Part shown: positions 8,067 to 16,395 of the stretch, piece after piece
Numbering within the stretch: position 1 is the first letter of the stretch
Layout: each line of letters begins with the position of its first letter
Assembly (NCBI RefSeq): GCF_003003265.1
Contig: NZ_PVTL01000004.1
Span: 1 to 64,000, forward strand
DNA length: 64,000 nt
Source of the DNA: Glaciihabitans tibetensis
GTDB taxonomy: Bacteria > Actinomycetota > Actinomycetes > Actinomycetales > Microbacteriaceae
Direction of reading: 5' to 3'
Translations under genes and position numbers: made by a program
The notes under the pieces: model-generated
Database searches by the model: none
Seen by the model: the letters and a program-made list of their open reading frames with translations, nothing else
What the model was told of the DNA's origin: nothing

Positions 8067-8098
8067 CGAGATATCGGCGGTTCACGAGATATCCGCGG
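8067..8098. repeat. Direct repeat CGAGATATC(G/C)GCGG upstream of a lipoprotein gene
   Basis: CGAGATATCGGCGG (8067-8080) and CGAGATATCCGCGG (8085-8098) are 18 bp apart, about 40 bp before the likely start at 8138. They may be regulator-binding sites; nothing ties them to a particular protein. Confidence 0.35.
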
Positions 8099-8137
8099 TC
8101 CGCGTCGCCAGGACCAACAAACCCGACAGGACCCGTG

Positions 8138-8752
8138 ATGAGCCCAGCACCGTCAGCACCGCACACGCCGACAGGGCGCCCCCACGCCATCCGCCGACGC
8201 ACAGCGGCGCTTATCCTCGGGACGGTTCTCGGCGCCGCGATGCTCAGCGGCTGTTCCCAGATCGACGACGCCGTTGCATCCGATCTCCAGCAGTCTGTGC
8301 AACTGGTCGCGAACCACTCGGCCGGCTCCGACACTGCTGCCGCGCTCGCCGAACTGGACGCCCTGCAGCAGAAGCTCGACTCCGCCCGCGCCGATGGTGG
8401 CGTCAGCGCCGAACGTGCCGATGCGATCCAGGAAGGCCTTGATCTCGTCAGGGCAGACCTCGACGCTCTGGTTGCGAAGGCGGCGGAAGAGGAAGCAGAA
8501 GCCAGGGCCGCGGTCGAGGCTCAGGAGGCTGCGGACGCCGCTGCCGCGAAGGCTCAGGCAGATGCAGACGCAGCTGCGAAGGCTCAAGCGGATGCGGAGG
8601 CGAAAGCTGCAGCGGATGCGGCAGCCGCCGCTGAGGCCGCGGCCGAAGAAGCGAGGCAGGCCGCCGAAAACGCAGCGGATGAACAGAGCGATGACAACTC
8701 GGACAACGAAAACAAGCCCGACAAGGAAGAAAAGCCCGACAAGGACGAGTGA
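8138..8752 (+). CDS. Lipoprotein with alanine-rich coiled-coil and charged tail
   Basis: Starting at ATG 8138 (GTG 8135 is also possible), the protein is 204 residues. A signal peptide ends in lipobox AMLSGC (Cys39). A helical region at about 50-125 follows, then a highly regular Ala/Glu/Gln/Asp heptad-like coil (repeated AKAQADADAAAKAQADAEAK-type units), and a hydrophilic Asp/Lys/Glu tail. It is probably a membrane-anchored rod on the cell surface. The frame stays open upstream to 8039, but that extension puts an implausible Arg-rich stretch before the signal peptide. No family is recognised. Confidence 0.75.
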   Translation: MSPAPSAPHTPTGRPHAIRRRTAALILGTVLGAAMLSGCSQIDDAVASDLQQSVQLVANHSAGSDTAAALAELDALQQKLDSARADGGVSAERADAIQEGLDLVRADLDALVAKAAEEEAEARAAVEAQEAADAAAAKAQADADAAAKAQADAEAKAAADAAAAAEAAAEEARQAAENAADEQSDDNSDNENKPDKEEKPDKDE

Positions 8753-8836
8753 CCGCGACGCGGGCTCGCGTGCTGAATAAGCGTGCTGCGGACGCGTGCC
8801 CGATAATGGAATGCCAGTGATCATGAAGGGGGCGCC

Positions 8837-9265
8837 GTGATCTCGATCGCCTACGTGAGTGCAGCAACAGACACGATGACGGATGACGATGTGGCCGCGA
8901 TCCTGGTGCAGGCGCGGGCGAACAACCTGGGGCTCGGGCTGACCGGCGCGCTGCTGTACCACCGCGGGCGCTTCATCCAGATTCTCGAGGGCCCCGCCGA
9001 ACAGGTGCACGCCCGCTACGACATCATCGCGGCGGACCCCCGACACCGCAGCGTGCAAAAGATCAGCGAGAAGTTCATCGCGGAACGGCAATTCCCCGAG
9101 TGGACGATGGGTTTTAGACCGCTGTCGGATGACTCGTTCAAAACGCTCACCGGATTTGACGACTTCTTCGACGCACGAACCGGACGATCCCGGCTCAAAT
9201 ACGCCGAGAACGAAGCAGCGCAGTTTCTCGAGTGGCTCGCCGAGTACTGGCTGTCTCGCGCCTGA
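8837..9265 (+). CDS. Stand-alone BLUF-domain blue-light photoreceptor
   Basis: The 142-residue protein is a BLUF domain (blue-light sensing using FAD) with a short helical C-terminus. The flavin-switch residues are present: Y6 (AYVS), N30, Q48 in the RGRFIQILEG motif, the GLTGALLY signature, and W89/M91 in PEWTMGF. The start is GTG with a G-rich ribosome site just upstream. It has no output domain, so it must signal by binding a partner. No cyclase or diguanylate enzyme is adjacent; the neighbours are a lipoprotein gene and, convergently, an FBP zinc protein. Confidence 0.92.
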   Translation: MISIAYVSAATDTMTDDDVAAILVQARANNLGLGLTGALLYHRGRFIQILEGPAEQVHARYDIIAADPRHRSVQKISEKFIAERQFPEWTMGFRPLSDDSFKTLTGFDDFFDARTGRSRLKYAENEAAQFLEWLAEYWLSRA

Positions 9266-9313
9266 GCACGCTCAAGCCGCTGGCCAACCCGGTGCCCGGC
9301 TCGCTGCCAAGCG

Positions 9314-9805
9314 CTACCCAGCCCGCTGCACGTCCGCGGCGAACCCCGCCGACCGTACCCGCAGTGTTTCGATGCGCTGGAGCGTCGCCGCCGCAACGTC
9401 GAAGCCGAGATACGCCGGCGGCACGGGCTTGCGCACGTTGCGCGAGCACTGAAACTCGTCGCAGATCAGCGTGCCGAGCGTATTGCCGTTCCGCCCCGCG
9501 GCGCCAACCCGCTTCGCACTGTAGAACACGACGTCGTTCGGCAACTTCACGTCCTGGCACCACGTGCACTGCGCCCGGCGACGCGGCGACGCCTCGGACT
9601 GCTTGAGCACAATCCCCACGAACTCCCCGTCCACCGGAACGACGATGTAGGCACGGCGTGCCAGCCTCGGGTCGCGCCAGCCGAAGTAGTCGAGCTCGTC
9701 CCACTTCACGTCGCCGAATCCTCCCGGCAGGGTGATGTCGGCAATTTCCTTGCGGGATGCGTTGACGAACAACGTCGTGATGGTTGCGTCAGTCAGGGGG
9801 AGCAT
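9314..9805 (-). CDS. FBP-domain treble-clef zinc protein (EF-G-binding type)
   Basis: The 163-residue protein matches the actinobacterial FBP/FusB-like C-terminal treble-clef family. It has a first zinc knuckle C80-x2-C83 (CTWC) and a second pair C115/C120 in CDEFQCSRNVR, with the preceding hydrophobic FVGIVLKQSE strand. Family members bind elongation factor G and can rescue it from fusidic acid. A role at the ribosome here is inference from family knowledge. It stands between the BLUF gene (convergent) and a TetR gene. Confidence 0.82.
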   Translation of the reverse strand: MLPLTDATITTLFVNASRKEIADITLPGGFGDVKWDELDYFGWRDPRLARRAYIVVPVDGEFVGIVLKQSEASPRRRAQCTWCQDVKLPNDVVFYSAKRVGAAGRNGNTLGTLICDEFQCSRNVRKPVPPAYLGFDVAAATLQRIETLRVRSAGFAADVQRAG

Positions 9806-9813
9806 TCAGTTTC

Positions 9814-10407
9814 TCAATCGATCGATGTGGCGGATGCCGCGGCCGCCGGCCAATGGCGCAGCGAGGTGTCCACGGCGTCAAGAACACGGGCCCAGCTCTC
9901 GGCCGCCGGAGGGGCCGAATGGTCAAATCCGCCGCCGGCCTCGAGAGCGACGAACCCGTTGATGGCACTCCCGAGCAGGCGCACGGCGTGCACCTCGTCA
10001 GTCGCGGACAGCCCGTACTCCCGCATGATGGCCCGAGCGGCTCGCGCGATCCTCGGCCCGGCGCTTGCGGCGGCGACATCAGGGGCCAGCTGCCGCCCCG
10101 CCGCTTGCCAACGCCCGGGATGAGCCCGCGCGTAGTCACGGTGCGCGTTCGCGAAGGCGAACAGGGCGCTCCGACCTGCCTTGCCGGGGAGCGTCTCGGC
10201 GAGCAGGTCCGACAGCTCTTTCAGCGCGAACTGCGCGGTGTGGTCGAGAAGGCGGTCGAGACCGGCAACGTGCGAGTAGACGCTCGCCGGTTGCGCCCCG
10301 AAGCGGCGGGCCAGGGCAGAGATACTGACCGCGGCAAGCCCCTCTTCGTCGGCCAGCTCGGCCGCAGCGCTCACCAAGCGAGCCTCGGTCATCCCTGGCC
10401 TCTTCAT
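9814..10407 (-). CDS. TetR/AcrR-family regulator, WHG-type C-terminus
   Basis: From the second ATG (10407, with GGGGAG 3 nt upstream) the protein is 197 residues; ATG 10422 and ATG 10392 are alternatives. The TetR helix-turn-helix occupies the first 60 residues (ELADEEGLAAVSISALARRFGAQPASVYSHV). The rest is a helical ligand-binding domain containing the HPGRWQ segment typical of TetR proteins with a WHG domain. It lies 8 bp downstream of the FBP gene start in the same orientation, though that gene is read after it. A perfect palindrome in front of the gene is its likely auto-operator. Confidence 0.88.
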   Translation of the reverse strand: MKRPGMTEARLVSAAAELADEEGLAAVSISALARRFGAQPASVYSHVAGLDRLLDHTAQFALKELSDLLAETLPGKAGRSALFAFANAHRDYARAHPGRWQAAGRQLAPDVAAASAGPRIARAARAIMREYGLSATDEVHAVRLLGSAINGFVALEAGGGFDHSAPPAAESWARVLDAVDTSLRHWPAAAASATSID

Positions 10408-10424
10408 CCGCTCCCCTAACATTC

Positions 10425-10440
10425 GTAGTTAATAAACTAC
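10425..10440. promoter_or_regulatory. Palindromic TetR operator GTAGTT-AATA-AACTAC
   Basis: This is a perfect 6-bp inverted repeat with a 4-bp centre, directly upstream of the TetR gene start. Its AT-rich sequence could also hold the -10 element, so bound repressor would shut off its own gene. Confidence 0.65.
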
Positions 10441-10493
10441 AGCCTATAGGAAATCCGAAAGCCACGCCGAGCGGTGTGGACGCGGCGGAAAAG

Positions 10494-10512
10494 TTAGCTT
10501 AGGCTAACCTCA
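10494..10512. promoter_or_regulatory. IdeR/DtxR iron box
   Basis: TTAGCTTAGGCTAACCTCA differs only slightly from the DtxR/IdeR consensus TTAGGTTAGSCTAACCTAA. It ends 65 bp before the siderophore-interacting protein start, consistent with repression when iron is plentiful. Confidence 0.85.
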
Positions 10513-10577
10513 GACGGCGGGACATCCACTCCCGGTCGGCTTTTCTCGTCCAGCACACGACCACAAGGCAGACCCTC

Positions 10578-11441
10578 ATGGCCCAAGCACTCGCCTCAGA
10601 CAAGGCCGTCCGCCCCACCGACGTTCGCGTGCAGCGACTCTGGGTCGTGCGCACCGAGCGTCTCAGCAGCAGCTTCGTGCGCGTCACGATCGGTTCTAAC
10701 GAGGCCGACTTCGAGTTCGCCTCGGTCGGCTATGACCAGTGGTTGCGCCTGTTTTTGCCGGTGGATGCCACGGCGCCACTCGCCCTCCCCCACGGTGATT
10801 GCGAGGGGTGGTATTCCCGCCTGCTCGCGATGCCCGATCACACTCGTCCCCTGGTGCGTAACTACACCGTGCGCGACGCTCGCCAGAGCGAGCTCGGCTG
10901 GGAGATTGACATCGACTTCGTGGTGCACCGATCCGCAACGACCGGACTGATCGAGGGCGTCGGCGCCAACTGGGCACTGAATGCGCAGCCCGGCTCCCCG
11001 CTCGGCATGCTCGACCAGGGCCGTATCTTCGCGCCGGAAGACGCGACGGGCTCCGTCGTGATCGTCGCCGACGAGAGCGGCCTGCCCGGCGTAGAAGGAA
11101 TTCTCCGTAGCCTCGCCCCGGGAGCGAACGCGACGCTGCTGCTCGAGGTGCCCCACGGAGACGACGTTCGCGCGCTGAGTTCGAACGCGACCATTGACGT
11201 CGAATGGATCATCCGCTCAGATTCCCCCACGCACGCCCATGCGCTTGCCGGTACGGCGGCGTTGGAGCGGCTGGACGCACTCACCCTCGACCCCACCGGA
11301 TACGTGTACGCCGTGGGCGAGGCGTCTTTCGTTCTGGCGGCCCGCAAACGCGCCCAGCACGCGGGGCTACCCAAGGGCGCAATCGACTTCTGCGCCTACT
11401 GGCGTCCGGAACGACGCTCGCTGCGCAGGCGCGCCGCCTAG
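10578..11441 (+). CDS. Siderophore-interacting protein (FAD/NAD(P)H ferric-siderophore reductase)
   Basis: The 287-residue cytoplasmic flavoprotein belongs to the ViuB/SIP family, which releases iron from imported ferric siderophores by reduction. Residues about 15-150 form the FAD-binding barrel with the RxYT motif (R94-NYT). The C-terminal NAD(P)H half carries VIVADESGLPGVEGIL and the VYAVGEASF strand that ends the family signature, followed by the usual YWRPER tail. The upstream IdeR box predicts iron-dependent expression. No siderophore transporter or synthetase gene lies in the window. Confidence 0.93.
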   Translation: MAQALASDKAVRPTDVRVQRLWVVRTERLSSSFVRVTIGSNEADFEFASVGYDQWLRLFLPVDATAPLALPHGDCEGWYSRLLAMPDHTRPLVRNYTVRDARQSELGWEIDIDFVVHRSATTGLIEGVGANWALNAQPGSPLGMLDQGRIFAPEDATGSVVIVADESGLPGVEGILRSLAPGANATLLLEVPHGDDVRALSSNATIDVEWIIRSDSPTHAHALAGTAALERLDALTLDPTGYVYAVGEASFVLAARKRAQHAGLPKGAIDFCAYWRPERRSLRRRAA

Positions 11442-11502
11442 GAAGTCGATCCCCGCACATGCCGCCCCGCACGAACGGCCCGGAACAACCGGCCTTCCGG
11501 TC

Positions 11503-12195
11503 ATGACGACTCATGTTGTCTTTCTCCAGGGTGGCGGCGCGGGTGCCCACGCAGCGGATGCGCTGCTCGCGGAGAGCCTTGGCCGGCATCTGGGCGCCGG
11601 GTACATAGTGGACATCCCGCTGATGCCCAATGAGGACGAGCCCGATGATGAGATTTGGCTACCAGAGATCGGTGAGGCTATCGCTCGGGCAGGCTCACGG
11701 CGGGGCCCTGCAGACAGCGATTCTGGAGGCATTGACTCTGGAGGCATTGAGTCTGCAGGCACTGATTTAGTAGATGCTGAGTCGATCGTGCTGGTCGGGC
11801 ATTCACTCGGCGGGTACCTTCTCCTCAAGTACCTCAGCGATAACCACCTCATCGCTGACCACGCGAGCGAACGCCGCGCAAACCACCTGCCCGGGCGGAG
11901 GATCGCCGCGGTCTGCGTCATCGCGGCTCCGTTCCCCGGCGGCGATCCTGCGTGGACCTTCGACGGCTTCGAGCTCCCGCGCAATCTCGGTGCGCTCCTG
12001 CCCGCAGAGGCGGCGGTGTTGCTGTACGCGAGCGAAGACGACGCCATCGTGCCGTTCGCGCATCGTGACCTGTACGCTGCGGCGATTCCTCAGGCGATCA
12101 CGCGCACCACGTTCGGAGGGCATCAGTTGGCCAACGACCTGCAGGTGGTCGCCGCCGACATCCGCTCAATCATCGACGCACTTAGCGCGAGGTAA
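11503..12195 (+). CDS. Alpha/beta-hydrolase with internal repeat insertion
   Basis: The ATG at 11503 starts MTTHVVFLQGGGAGAH, a natural first strand and oxyanion loop; the longer open frame overlaps the previous gene and is rejected. The 230-residue protein has the nucleophile elbow GHSLGG (Ser101). A late acidic turn (SEDDAIVPF) and histidine (FGGHQL) complete the triad of small RBBP9/YdeN-like serine hydrolases. Residues about 68-94, just before the nucleophile strand, are an inserted Ser/Gly/Asp-rich segment encoded by a 15-bp tandem repeat. The substrate is unknown. The 3' end overlaps the convergent gene by 14 bp. Confidence 0.82.
   Translation: MTTHVVFLQGGGAGAHAADALLAESLGRHLGAGYIVDIPLMPNEDEPDDEIWLPEIGEAIARAGSRRGPADSDSGGIDSGGIESAGTDLVDAESIVLVGHSLGGYLLLKYLSDNHLIADHASERRANHLPGRRIAAVCVIAAPFPGGDPAWTFDGFELPRNLGALLPAEAAVLLYASEDDAIVPFAHRDLYAAAIPQAITRTTFGGHQLANDLQVVAADIRSIIDALSAR
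11719..11763 (+). repeat. 15-bp tandem repeat, three units, in the hydrolase frame
   Basis: The units GATTCTGGAGGCATT, GACTCTGGAGGCATT and GAGTCTGCAGGCACT follow one another exactly and encode DSGGI/ESAGT-type pentapeptides. Confidence 0.88.
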
Positions 12196-12955
12196 CGCCC
12201 GCGATCCGTTCGAGTGCCGCACGCAGGATCGCCTCGGCGGGATCCTCGAGGACGTGGTGGTTCAGGTAGACGCCCTCGAGCCAAGACAGAACCTCGGCCT
12301 TATCGAGGCCCACAGCCGTCCAGTCGACGCGGGGTTCCGCCTTGGAGCGGGGCTCCCCGCTGCGCGGGTCAAGCCACGCTCGGGCGATCGTGATGTCGGG
12401 GTCGATGGACTGGTCGGGATTCCACAGCAAAACGATCGGGTGATGATTGCCGTCGACGTGCTCGTTCTCGACGTGGCCGGAGCCGAGCCACGGCAGCAGG
12501 AACAGCTCGCCTTCCATCTCCACTTCAACGATTTCAAGCGGCACCGGGCCCGTTTCGCGCGCATAGACGCTGAGGCCCGCGGCATGCCAGTCGGCGGCTT
12601 CTTGCGCATCGCTGATCAGATCGGGCAGCAGAGGGTAGATGTGCGCCATCAGGTGAGCGGACCAGAGCACGAGTGCGTCGGTGTCGGCCGCACCCCACGG
12701 GCTCCTGGTGCTGCCCTCCTCGTCCTCGCCGCGGTGGAAGTGGTACTCGACGCCCTCTTCCGTCGCCTCGACGTGAAGCTGACCGTCTTCGAACTCGACG
12801 TACAGGGCCGCGACCTTGTTCTCTTCGTCCCAGTCGGCATCGAGGTCGGGGTGCATGAAGCGGCGCGGCAACGGAGGGGTCTCCAAAGGCAGCTGGCCGA
12901 GGTCGAGCACCGCACGGAATGTCGAGTTCGGCAAACGCAGGGTCGGATCAGTCAC
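12182..12955 (-). CDS. Hypothetical acidic cytoplasmic protein
   Basis: The 257-residue protein has no signal peptide or membrane segment. It is rich in Asp/Glu, with conserved-looking blocks such as RFMHPDLDADWDEENKVAALYVEFEDGQLHVEA and a His-rich patch HVDGNHHPIVLLWNP. I do not recognise the family. GC-rich codon use and the absence of competing frames support it as real. It overlaps the convergent hydrolase by 14 bp and is divergent from a lipoprotein gene with a 76-bp gap. Confidence 0.75.
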   Translation of the reverse strand: MTDPTLRLPNSTFRAVLDLGQLPLETPPLPRRFMHPDLDADWDEENKVAALYVEFEDGQLHVEATEEGVEYHFHRGEDEEGSTRSPWGAADTDALVLWSAHLMAHIYPLLPDLISDAQEAADWHAAGLSVYARETGPVPLEIVEVEMEGELFLLPWLGSGHVENEHVDGNHHPIVLLWNPDQSIDPDITIARAWLDPRSGEPRSKAEPRVDWTAVGLDKAEVLSWLEGVYLNHHVLEDPAEAILRAALERIAGVTSR

Positions 12956-13018
12956 AAATTACTCCGTCGATGATGTCGACAACGAGACTATCGGATGCCG
13001 CGCAAGTCGCCGCCTGAC

Positions 13019-13024
13019 TAGAAT
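13019..13024 (+). promoter_or_regulatory. -10 element giving a leaderless lipoprotein mRNA
   Basis: TAGAAT (13019-13024) ends 7 bp before ATG 13032, so the predicted start of transcription falls at the start codon. The -35 region is weak. Confidence 0.5.
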
Positions 13025-13031
13025 TTGAGGT

Positions 13032-13763
13032 ATGCATAGCTTCGAGCGGATGATGGCACTGGGCACGTCAATGGTCCTCGCTGCGACCCTCGCCGGATGC
13101 ACTCCCTCAACGCGGGAGGGCGAGCCGACGCGCGACAAGCCTTCGCCCAGCGAACCCCCGCAGGTCGAGCCCACCGAGAGCACCCCGGCCGAGAGCACCC
13201 CGGCCGAGGTCACCAGCATCACTATGAAGGCGAACGGCATCACGCTCCTGTCGAGCGATGACTCGTCCGTCACGTACGACTACTTCTCTTCGGTGGAACC
13301 GCTGGTTGCAGCGCTGTCTGGCGGGTTTGGGTATGACCCCGAGATCATCCGGCACGAGCCCGACGTAGAACCAGCCAAGAGTACGGAGTACGCCTGGGGC
13401 GGATTCAGCGTGCACGACGCGGATGGCGATGGGATCGCGCCCTTCTACGAAAACTTCCGGGTGGCCACCACCACACGGGCTGTCGAGAGCGCCGCAGGGA
13501 CAACGGTGACGATCGGGGCGGGCGACGGCATCGAGGTCGGCCGTTCAGCTCCCGAACTCGCGGCGGCATACCCCGACACGGCCCAGAACGTCGCCGCGCC
13601 GGGAGAGCCCGAACGCCTCGTTACTTCGGTGGATGTCACGCCGCTACCAACCGAGGGGGAGAACGACCGCGGTCTGTACACGTTCTCGGTCGGCCTCACC
13701 GCCGATGATCCGAACGATGCCATCACGCGGATGATTGCACCGTCACCCAACTTCGGCTCCTGA
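13032..13763 (+). CDS. Lipoprotein of unknown function
   Basis: The 243-residue protein has a signal peptide with lipobox ATLAGC (Cys23). A Pro/Glu/Ser/Thr linker (residues about 25-60) contains a perfect 15-bp duplication (13177-13191 and 13192-13206) encoding ESTPA twice. The globular part includes YDPEIIRHEPDVEPAKSTEYAWGGFSVHD and a final all-beta region. It is probably an exported, membrane-anchored protein; the family is unknown. It is predicted to be translated from a leaderless mRNA. Confidence 0.78.
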   Translation: MHSFERMMALGTSMVLAATLAGCTPSTREGEPTRDKPSPSEPPQVEPTESTPAESTPAEVTSITMKANGITLLSSDDSSVTYDYFSSVEPLVAALSGGFGYDPEIIRHEPDVEPAKSTEYAWGGFSVHDADGDGIAPFYENFRVATTTRAVESAAGTTVTIGAGDGIEVGRSAPELAAAYPDTAQNVAAPGEPERLVTSVDVTPLPTEGENDRGLYTFSVGLTADDPNDAITRMIAPSPNFGS

Positions 13764-13838
13764 GGCGGGCGTACGAAACAACCGCGGCATCCGGTTTGTG
13801 CCCACCGCCACGACTGTCAGATCGCCCGTAATTTTGGC

Positions 13839-13869
13839 TTGACTCGTCCCCTGGGGCAGAACCCACGCT
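13839..13869 (+). promoter_or_regulatory. MerR-type promoter with 19-bp spacer and central palindrome
   Basis: A -35 TTGACT (13839-13844) and a -10-like CACGCT (13864-13869) are separated by 19 bp, longer than normal. The spacer contains the dyad CCCCTGGGG (13848-13856). This is the hallmark of promoters that MerR-family activators untwist. It lies 90 bp upstream of the MerR-family gene. Confidence 0.65.
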
Positions 13870-13958
13870 GGTATCAGGACAGGATGAGGGGTGAAGGTCA
13901 CCCCCGCTACGCAGTCCTGAAGTGGCCAACCGCTCGATCGATATCCCGTGGAGGACGT

Positions 13959-14789
13959 GTGAACGAGAACGATCCCACACTCACCATCGGAGTGTTCGCC
14001 CGGCGGTCACGGCTGTCGGTGAAGGCGCTACGGCTCTACGAGAGCCGCGGCGTGCTCAGGCCGGACGCCGTGGACACCTCTACGGGGTACCGGCGTTACC
14101 GCGAAAGCCAGCTGCGCGACGCGCGGCTGGTGCGGCTTCTGCGCCGGCTGGACATGCCGATGGTCGAGGTGGCGGCGATCCTCTCCGCCCCGCGGCACGC
14201 CCGAGCCGAGCTCGTGCGCCAGCATGCCCTCGCCGCGGCGGAACGGGCGCGGCACCAGAGCAATCTTGCCGAGCTGCTTCAGAGCGTTATGTCCGGAGGA
14301 AAGGACACATATCCCATGTACACAATCTCCACACGCGAGGTTCCCGAGCAGACGGTGCTCACCGAGCAGCGGAATGTCACCGCCGACGCCCTGCCAGGGT
14401 TCATCGCCGACGCGGGCGGCCGGCAGCTCGCGGCGCTCACCACCGCGGGCGGACCATTCGGTTCCTCGATGGTGATCTACCACGGCGATGTCACCGAAGA
14501 CAGCGACGGCCCGGTCGAAGTCTGCAGCCCAATACCCGCGGGTGTCGCCGAGACGGTGTCTCTCCCGTCACGCGTCGACCCGTCTCACCGCGAAGCATTC
14601 ACCCGCATCACCAAGGCGCAGGTGCGTTTTCCGGACGTGCTCTCGGCGTACGACGCCGTGGAAAGCTGGATCGCGCGTAACGGCGAGCGGGTGGCGGGCC
14701 CACCCCGCGAGGTGTATTTTGCGGACCTGATGCAGGCGGATGATGGCGCGGAAGTCGCTGACATCGCCTTCCCCATCGCGTCGAAATAG
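13959..14789 (+). CDS. MerR-family regulator with GyrI-like ligand-binding domain
   Basis: From GTG 13959 (GGAGGA at 13950-13955) the protein is 276 residues. The N-terminal MerR winged helix is clear (TIGVFARRSRLSVKALRLYE, then GYRRYRESQLRDARLVRLLRRLDMP). A coiled helix (HARAELVRQHALAAAERARHQ) follows, then a C-terminal GyrI/AraC-E-bind domain from about residue 118 (YTISTREVPEQTVLTEQRNV). This is the architecture of BmrR/TipAL-type multidrug sensors that bind cationic or hydrophobic ligands. No efflux gene is adjacent, so the gene may regulate only itself or distant targets. Confidence 0.88.
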   Translation: MNENDPTLTIGVFARRSRLSVKALRLYESRGVLRPDAVDTSTGYRRYRESQLRDARLVRLLRRLDMPMVEVAAILSAPRHARAELVRQHALAAAERARHQSNLAELLQSVMSGGKDTYPMYTISTREVPEQTVLTEQRNVTADALPGFIADAGGRQLAALTTAGGPFGSSMVIYHGDVTEDSDGPVEVCSPIPAGVAETVSLPSRVDPSHREAFTRITKAQVRFPDVLSAYDAVESWIARNGERVAGPPREVYFADLMQADDGAEVADIAFPIASK

Positions 14790-14815
14790 TCGGGGCCGCG
14801 GGCGGCGGGCCGCGC

Positions 14816-15685
14816 CTACTCGAGCGCCGCCCGTGCCTCCACGGCGAGGCGATCGGCTTCCTCGGCGGCTTCGCGCGCTCGTTTCTGCTCGGCGGCGAGC
14901 TCCCGGGACTCCCGTTCGAGCGTCGTCAGCTGGGTCTCCGTCGCCTCGAGCCGCTGCTCGAGGTTCGCGATTTCTTCGTTGAGCGCGTCCCTGCGCTCCT
15001 CGAGCCGGATGCCCCGCTTGATCACTTTCTCAAGCTCGGCTGCCGCAGACCCGGCTTCGCGATCCAGGCGCTCGGCTTGCTTCCGCGCCTCGGCCCGGCG
15101 CCTGGCCACCGCGATGTCTACCGGCGGGCGCGGAGATGTGCTCGCCGCCGCCCGGGTTCCGACGTCGGGGGCGGCAACGGCGTCTGCCAGATCTACCTCC
15201 TCGAAGCCCGTGGCGCTCAACGCGCGAACGAGACGGCCGCTGGTGACAGCGGCCGCGGCATCCGCATCAACGGTTCCCGCCTGAAGGCACTGCTCGACTT
15301 CGTTCAGTACGGCGGCACTCGGTTTGGCGCCCGCCGCGGTCGCCAGGCTGGCCCCCTCGGCGATCAGCTCGCGCACCTCATCCCGACGCTGCGTGCTCAG
15401 CCGACCGAGTTCGCCCCGGTCGAGGGCCGCCTGGGCCAGACGCATCGACGCGCCCAAAGCCATGAGGCCGCGCATCCGCTCGGCCCGCTCTCGCGCCAAC
15501 AGGTTGACGATCCACGCGGCCGGCGACGGTTTACGCAGCGCTCCCACCTGCTGGGCAAGGACTGCGTCGATCGATCGGAGGTCTTTCACGCGCGCGGTGC
15601 GGGCGGCGGTGAACTCTCTCGGATCAAGCCCGTACAGCTCCGCGGCAACGGCACGAAGGGACAACACAGCGAGCGAGTCGGACAT
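14816..15685 (-). CDS. Hypothetical protein with C-terminal coiled coil
   Basis: Starting at MSDSLAVLSL (ATG 15685; an ATG three codons earlier is possible) the protein is 289 residues. The N-terminal two thirds are helical, with LYGLDPREFTAARTARVKDL and a KPSPAAWIVNLLARE motif seen in uncharacterised actinobacterial proteins. Residues about 190-289 form a long charged coiled coil (REAGSAAAELEKVIKRGIRL and similar). There is no signal peptide or membrane segment. The function is unknown; a structural or scaffolding role is only a guess. Confidence 0.75.
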   Translation of the reverse strand: MSDSLAVLSLRAVAAELYGLDPREFTAARTARVKDLRSIDAVLAQQVGALRKPSPAAWIVNLLARERAERMRGLMALGASMRLAQAALDRGELGRLSTQRRDEVRELIAEGASLATAAGAKPSAAVLNEVEQCLQAGTVDADAAAAVTSGRLVRALSATGFEEVDLADAVAAPDVGTRAAASTSPRPPVDIAVARRRAEARKQAERLDREAGSAAAELEKVIKRGIRLEERRDALNEEIANLEQRLEATETQLTTLERESRELAAEQKRAREAAEEADRLAVEARAALE

Positions 15686-15736
15686 ACACTCCATACTGTC
15701 CCGCGCACGGGATCGCGGCCAGTGCCTCGGGCAACC

Positions 15737-16360
15737 TCACGGTAGCGGGATCAGGTCCTTTTCTCGCGGCTCGAGCGCGCGCACGACCCTGGCGGGGTTG
15801 CCCACGGCGATCACGCCGGCGGGAACATCTTTGGTCACCACCGAGCCGGCCCCAATGACGCTGCCGGCCCCAATCGTCACCCCCGGGCAGACCACCACGT
15901 TGCCGCCGAGCCACACGTCGTCGCCGATGGTGATCGGGGAGACGAACTCGTAGCCAGCGCGACGCTCCTCGACATCGAGCGCATGGGTCGGGGTGTAGAG
16001 GCGCACACTTGGCCCGACGAGCACGTTGTTACCGATGGTGATGGTGCCGCCGCCGAGCGTCAGAAAGTCTGCGTTGATGAACGTGTTGTCGCCCACGTGG
16101 AGTTGCGAGCCGTAGTCCATGTTGATCGGCGGCCGAAAGTCGAGGCCGACGCCTGCGGAACCGAGAATGCTCAGGAGCAGGTTCTGGGCGGCGTCGCGAT
16201 CCTCGTCGAACAGGGCGGTGATCTTGCGGCAGGTGCTCTGCGTCTTCATCGTCATCTCGGCGAGTTCGGGGCCGGAGCGGTAGCGATACCAGTCCCCCGC
16301 CACCATCTTGTCGAACTCGCTGCGATCGGTGTCTGGGGTGGGTATTTCAGTCCTTGCCAT
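15737..16360 (-). CDS. Maltose/galactoside O-acetyltransferase-like (left-handed beta-helix)
   Basis: The start MARTEIPT at 16360 gives 207 residues. The N-terminal Mac domain (DKMVAGDWYRYRSGPELAEM, then RDAAQNLLLSIL) is followed by left-handed hexapeptide repeats (FINADFLTLGGGTITIGNNV, ITIGDDVWLGGNVVVCPG). The catalytic histidine is in LYTPTHALD and the C-terminal VGNPARVVR closes the trimeric fold. It should acetylate a sugar hydroxyl with acetyl-CoA in the cytoplasm. Length is normal for the Maa/LacA/NodL group. No sugar locus is adjacent. Confidence 0.9.
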   Translation of the reverse strand: MARTEIPTPDTDRSEFDKMVAGDWYRYRSGPELAEMTMKTQSTCRKITALFDEDRDAAQNLLLSILGSAGVGLDFRPPINMDYGSQLHVGDNTFINADFLTLGGGTITIGNNVLVGPSVRLYTPTHALDVEERRAGYEFVSPITIGDDVWLGGNVVVCPGVTIGAGSVIGAGSVVTKDVPAGVIAVGNPARVVRALEPREKDLIPLP

Positions 16361-16395
16361 GCCCTGCACTCTAGACCTCGGCACGATTCAGGCCC

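Noticed and set aside
11774..12973. 399-codon plus-strand open frame
   Set aside because: It is antisense to the hypothetical gene at 12182-12955 and out of frame with the hydrolase; no protein-like features.
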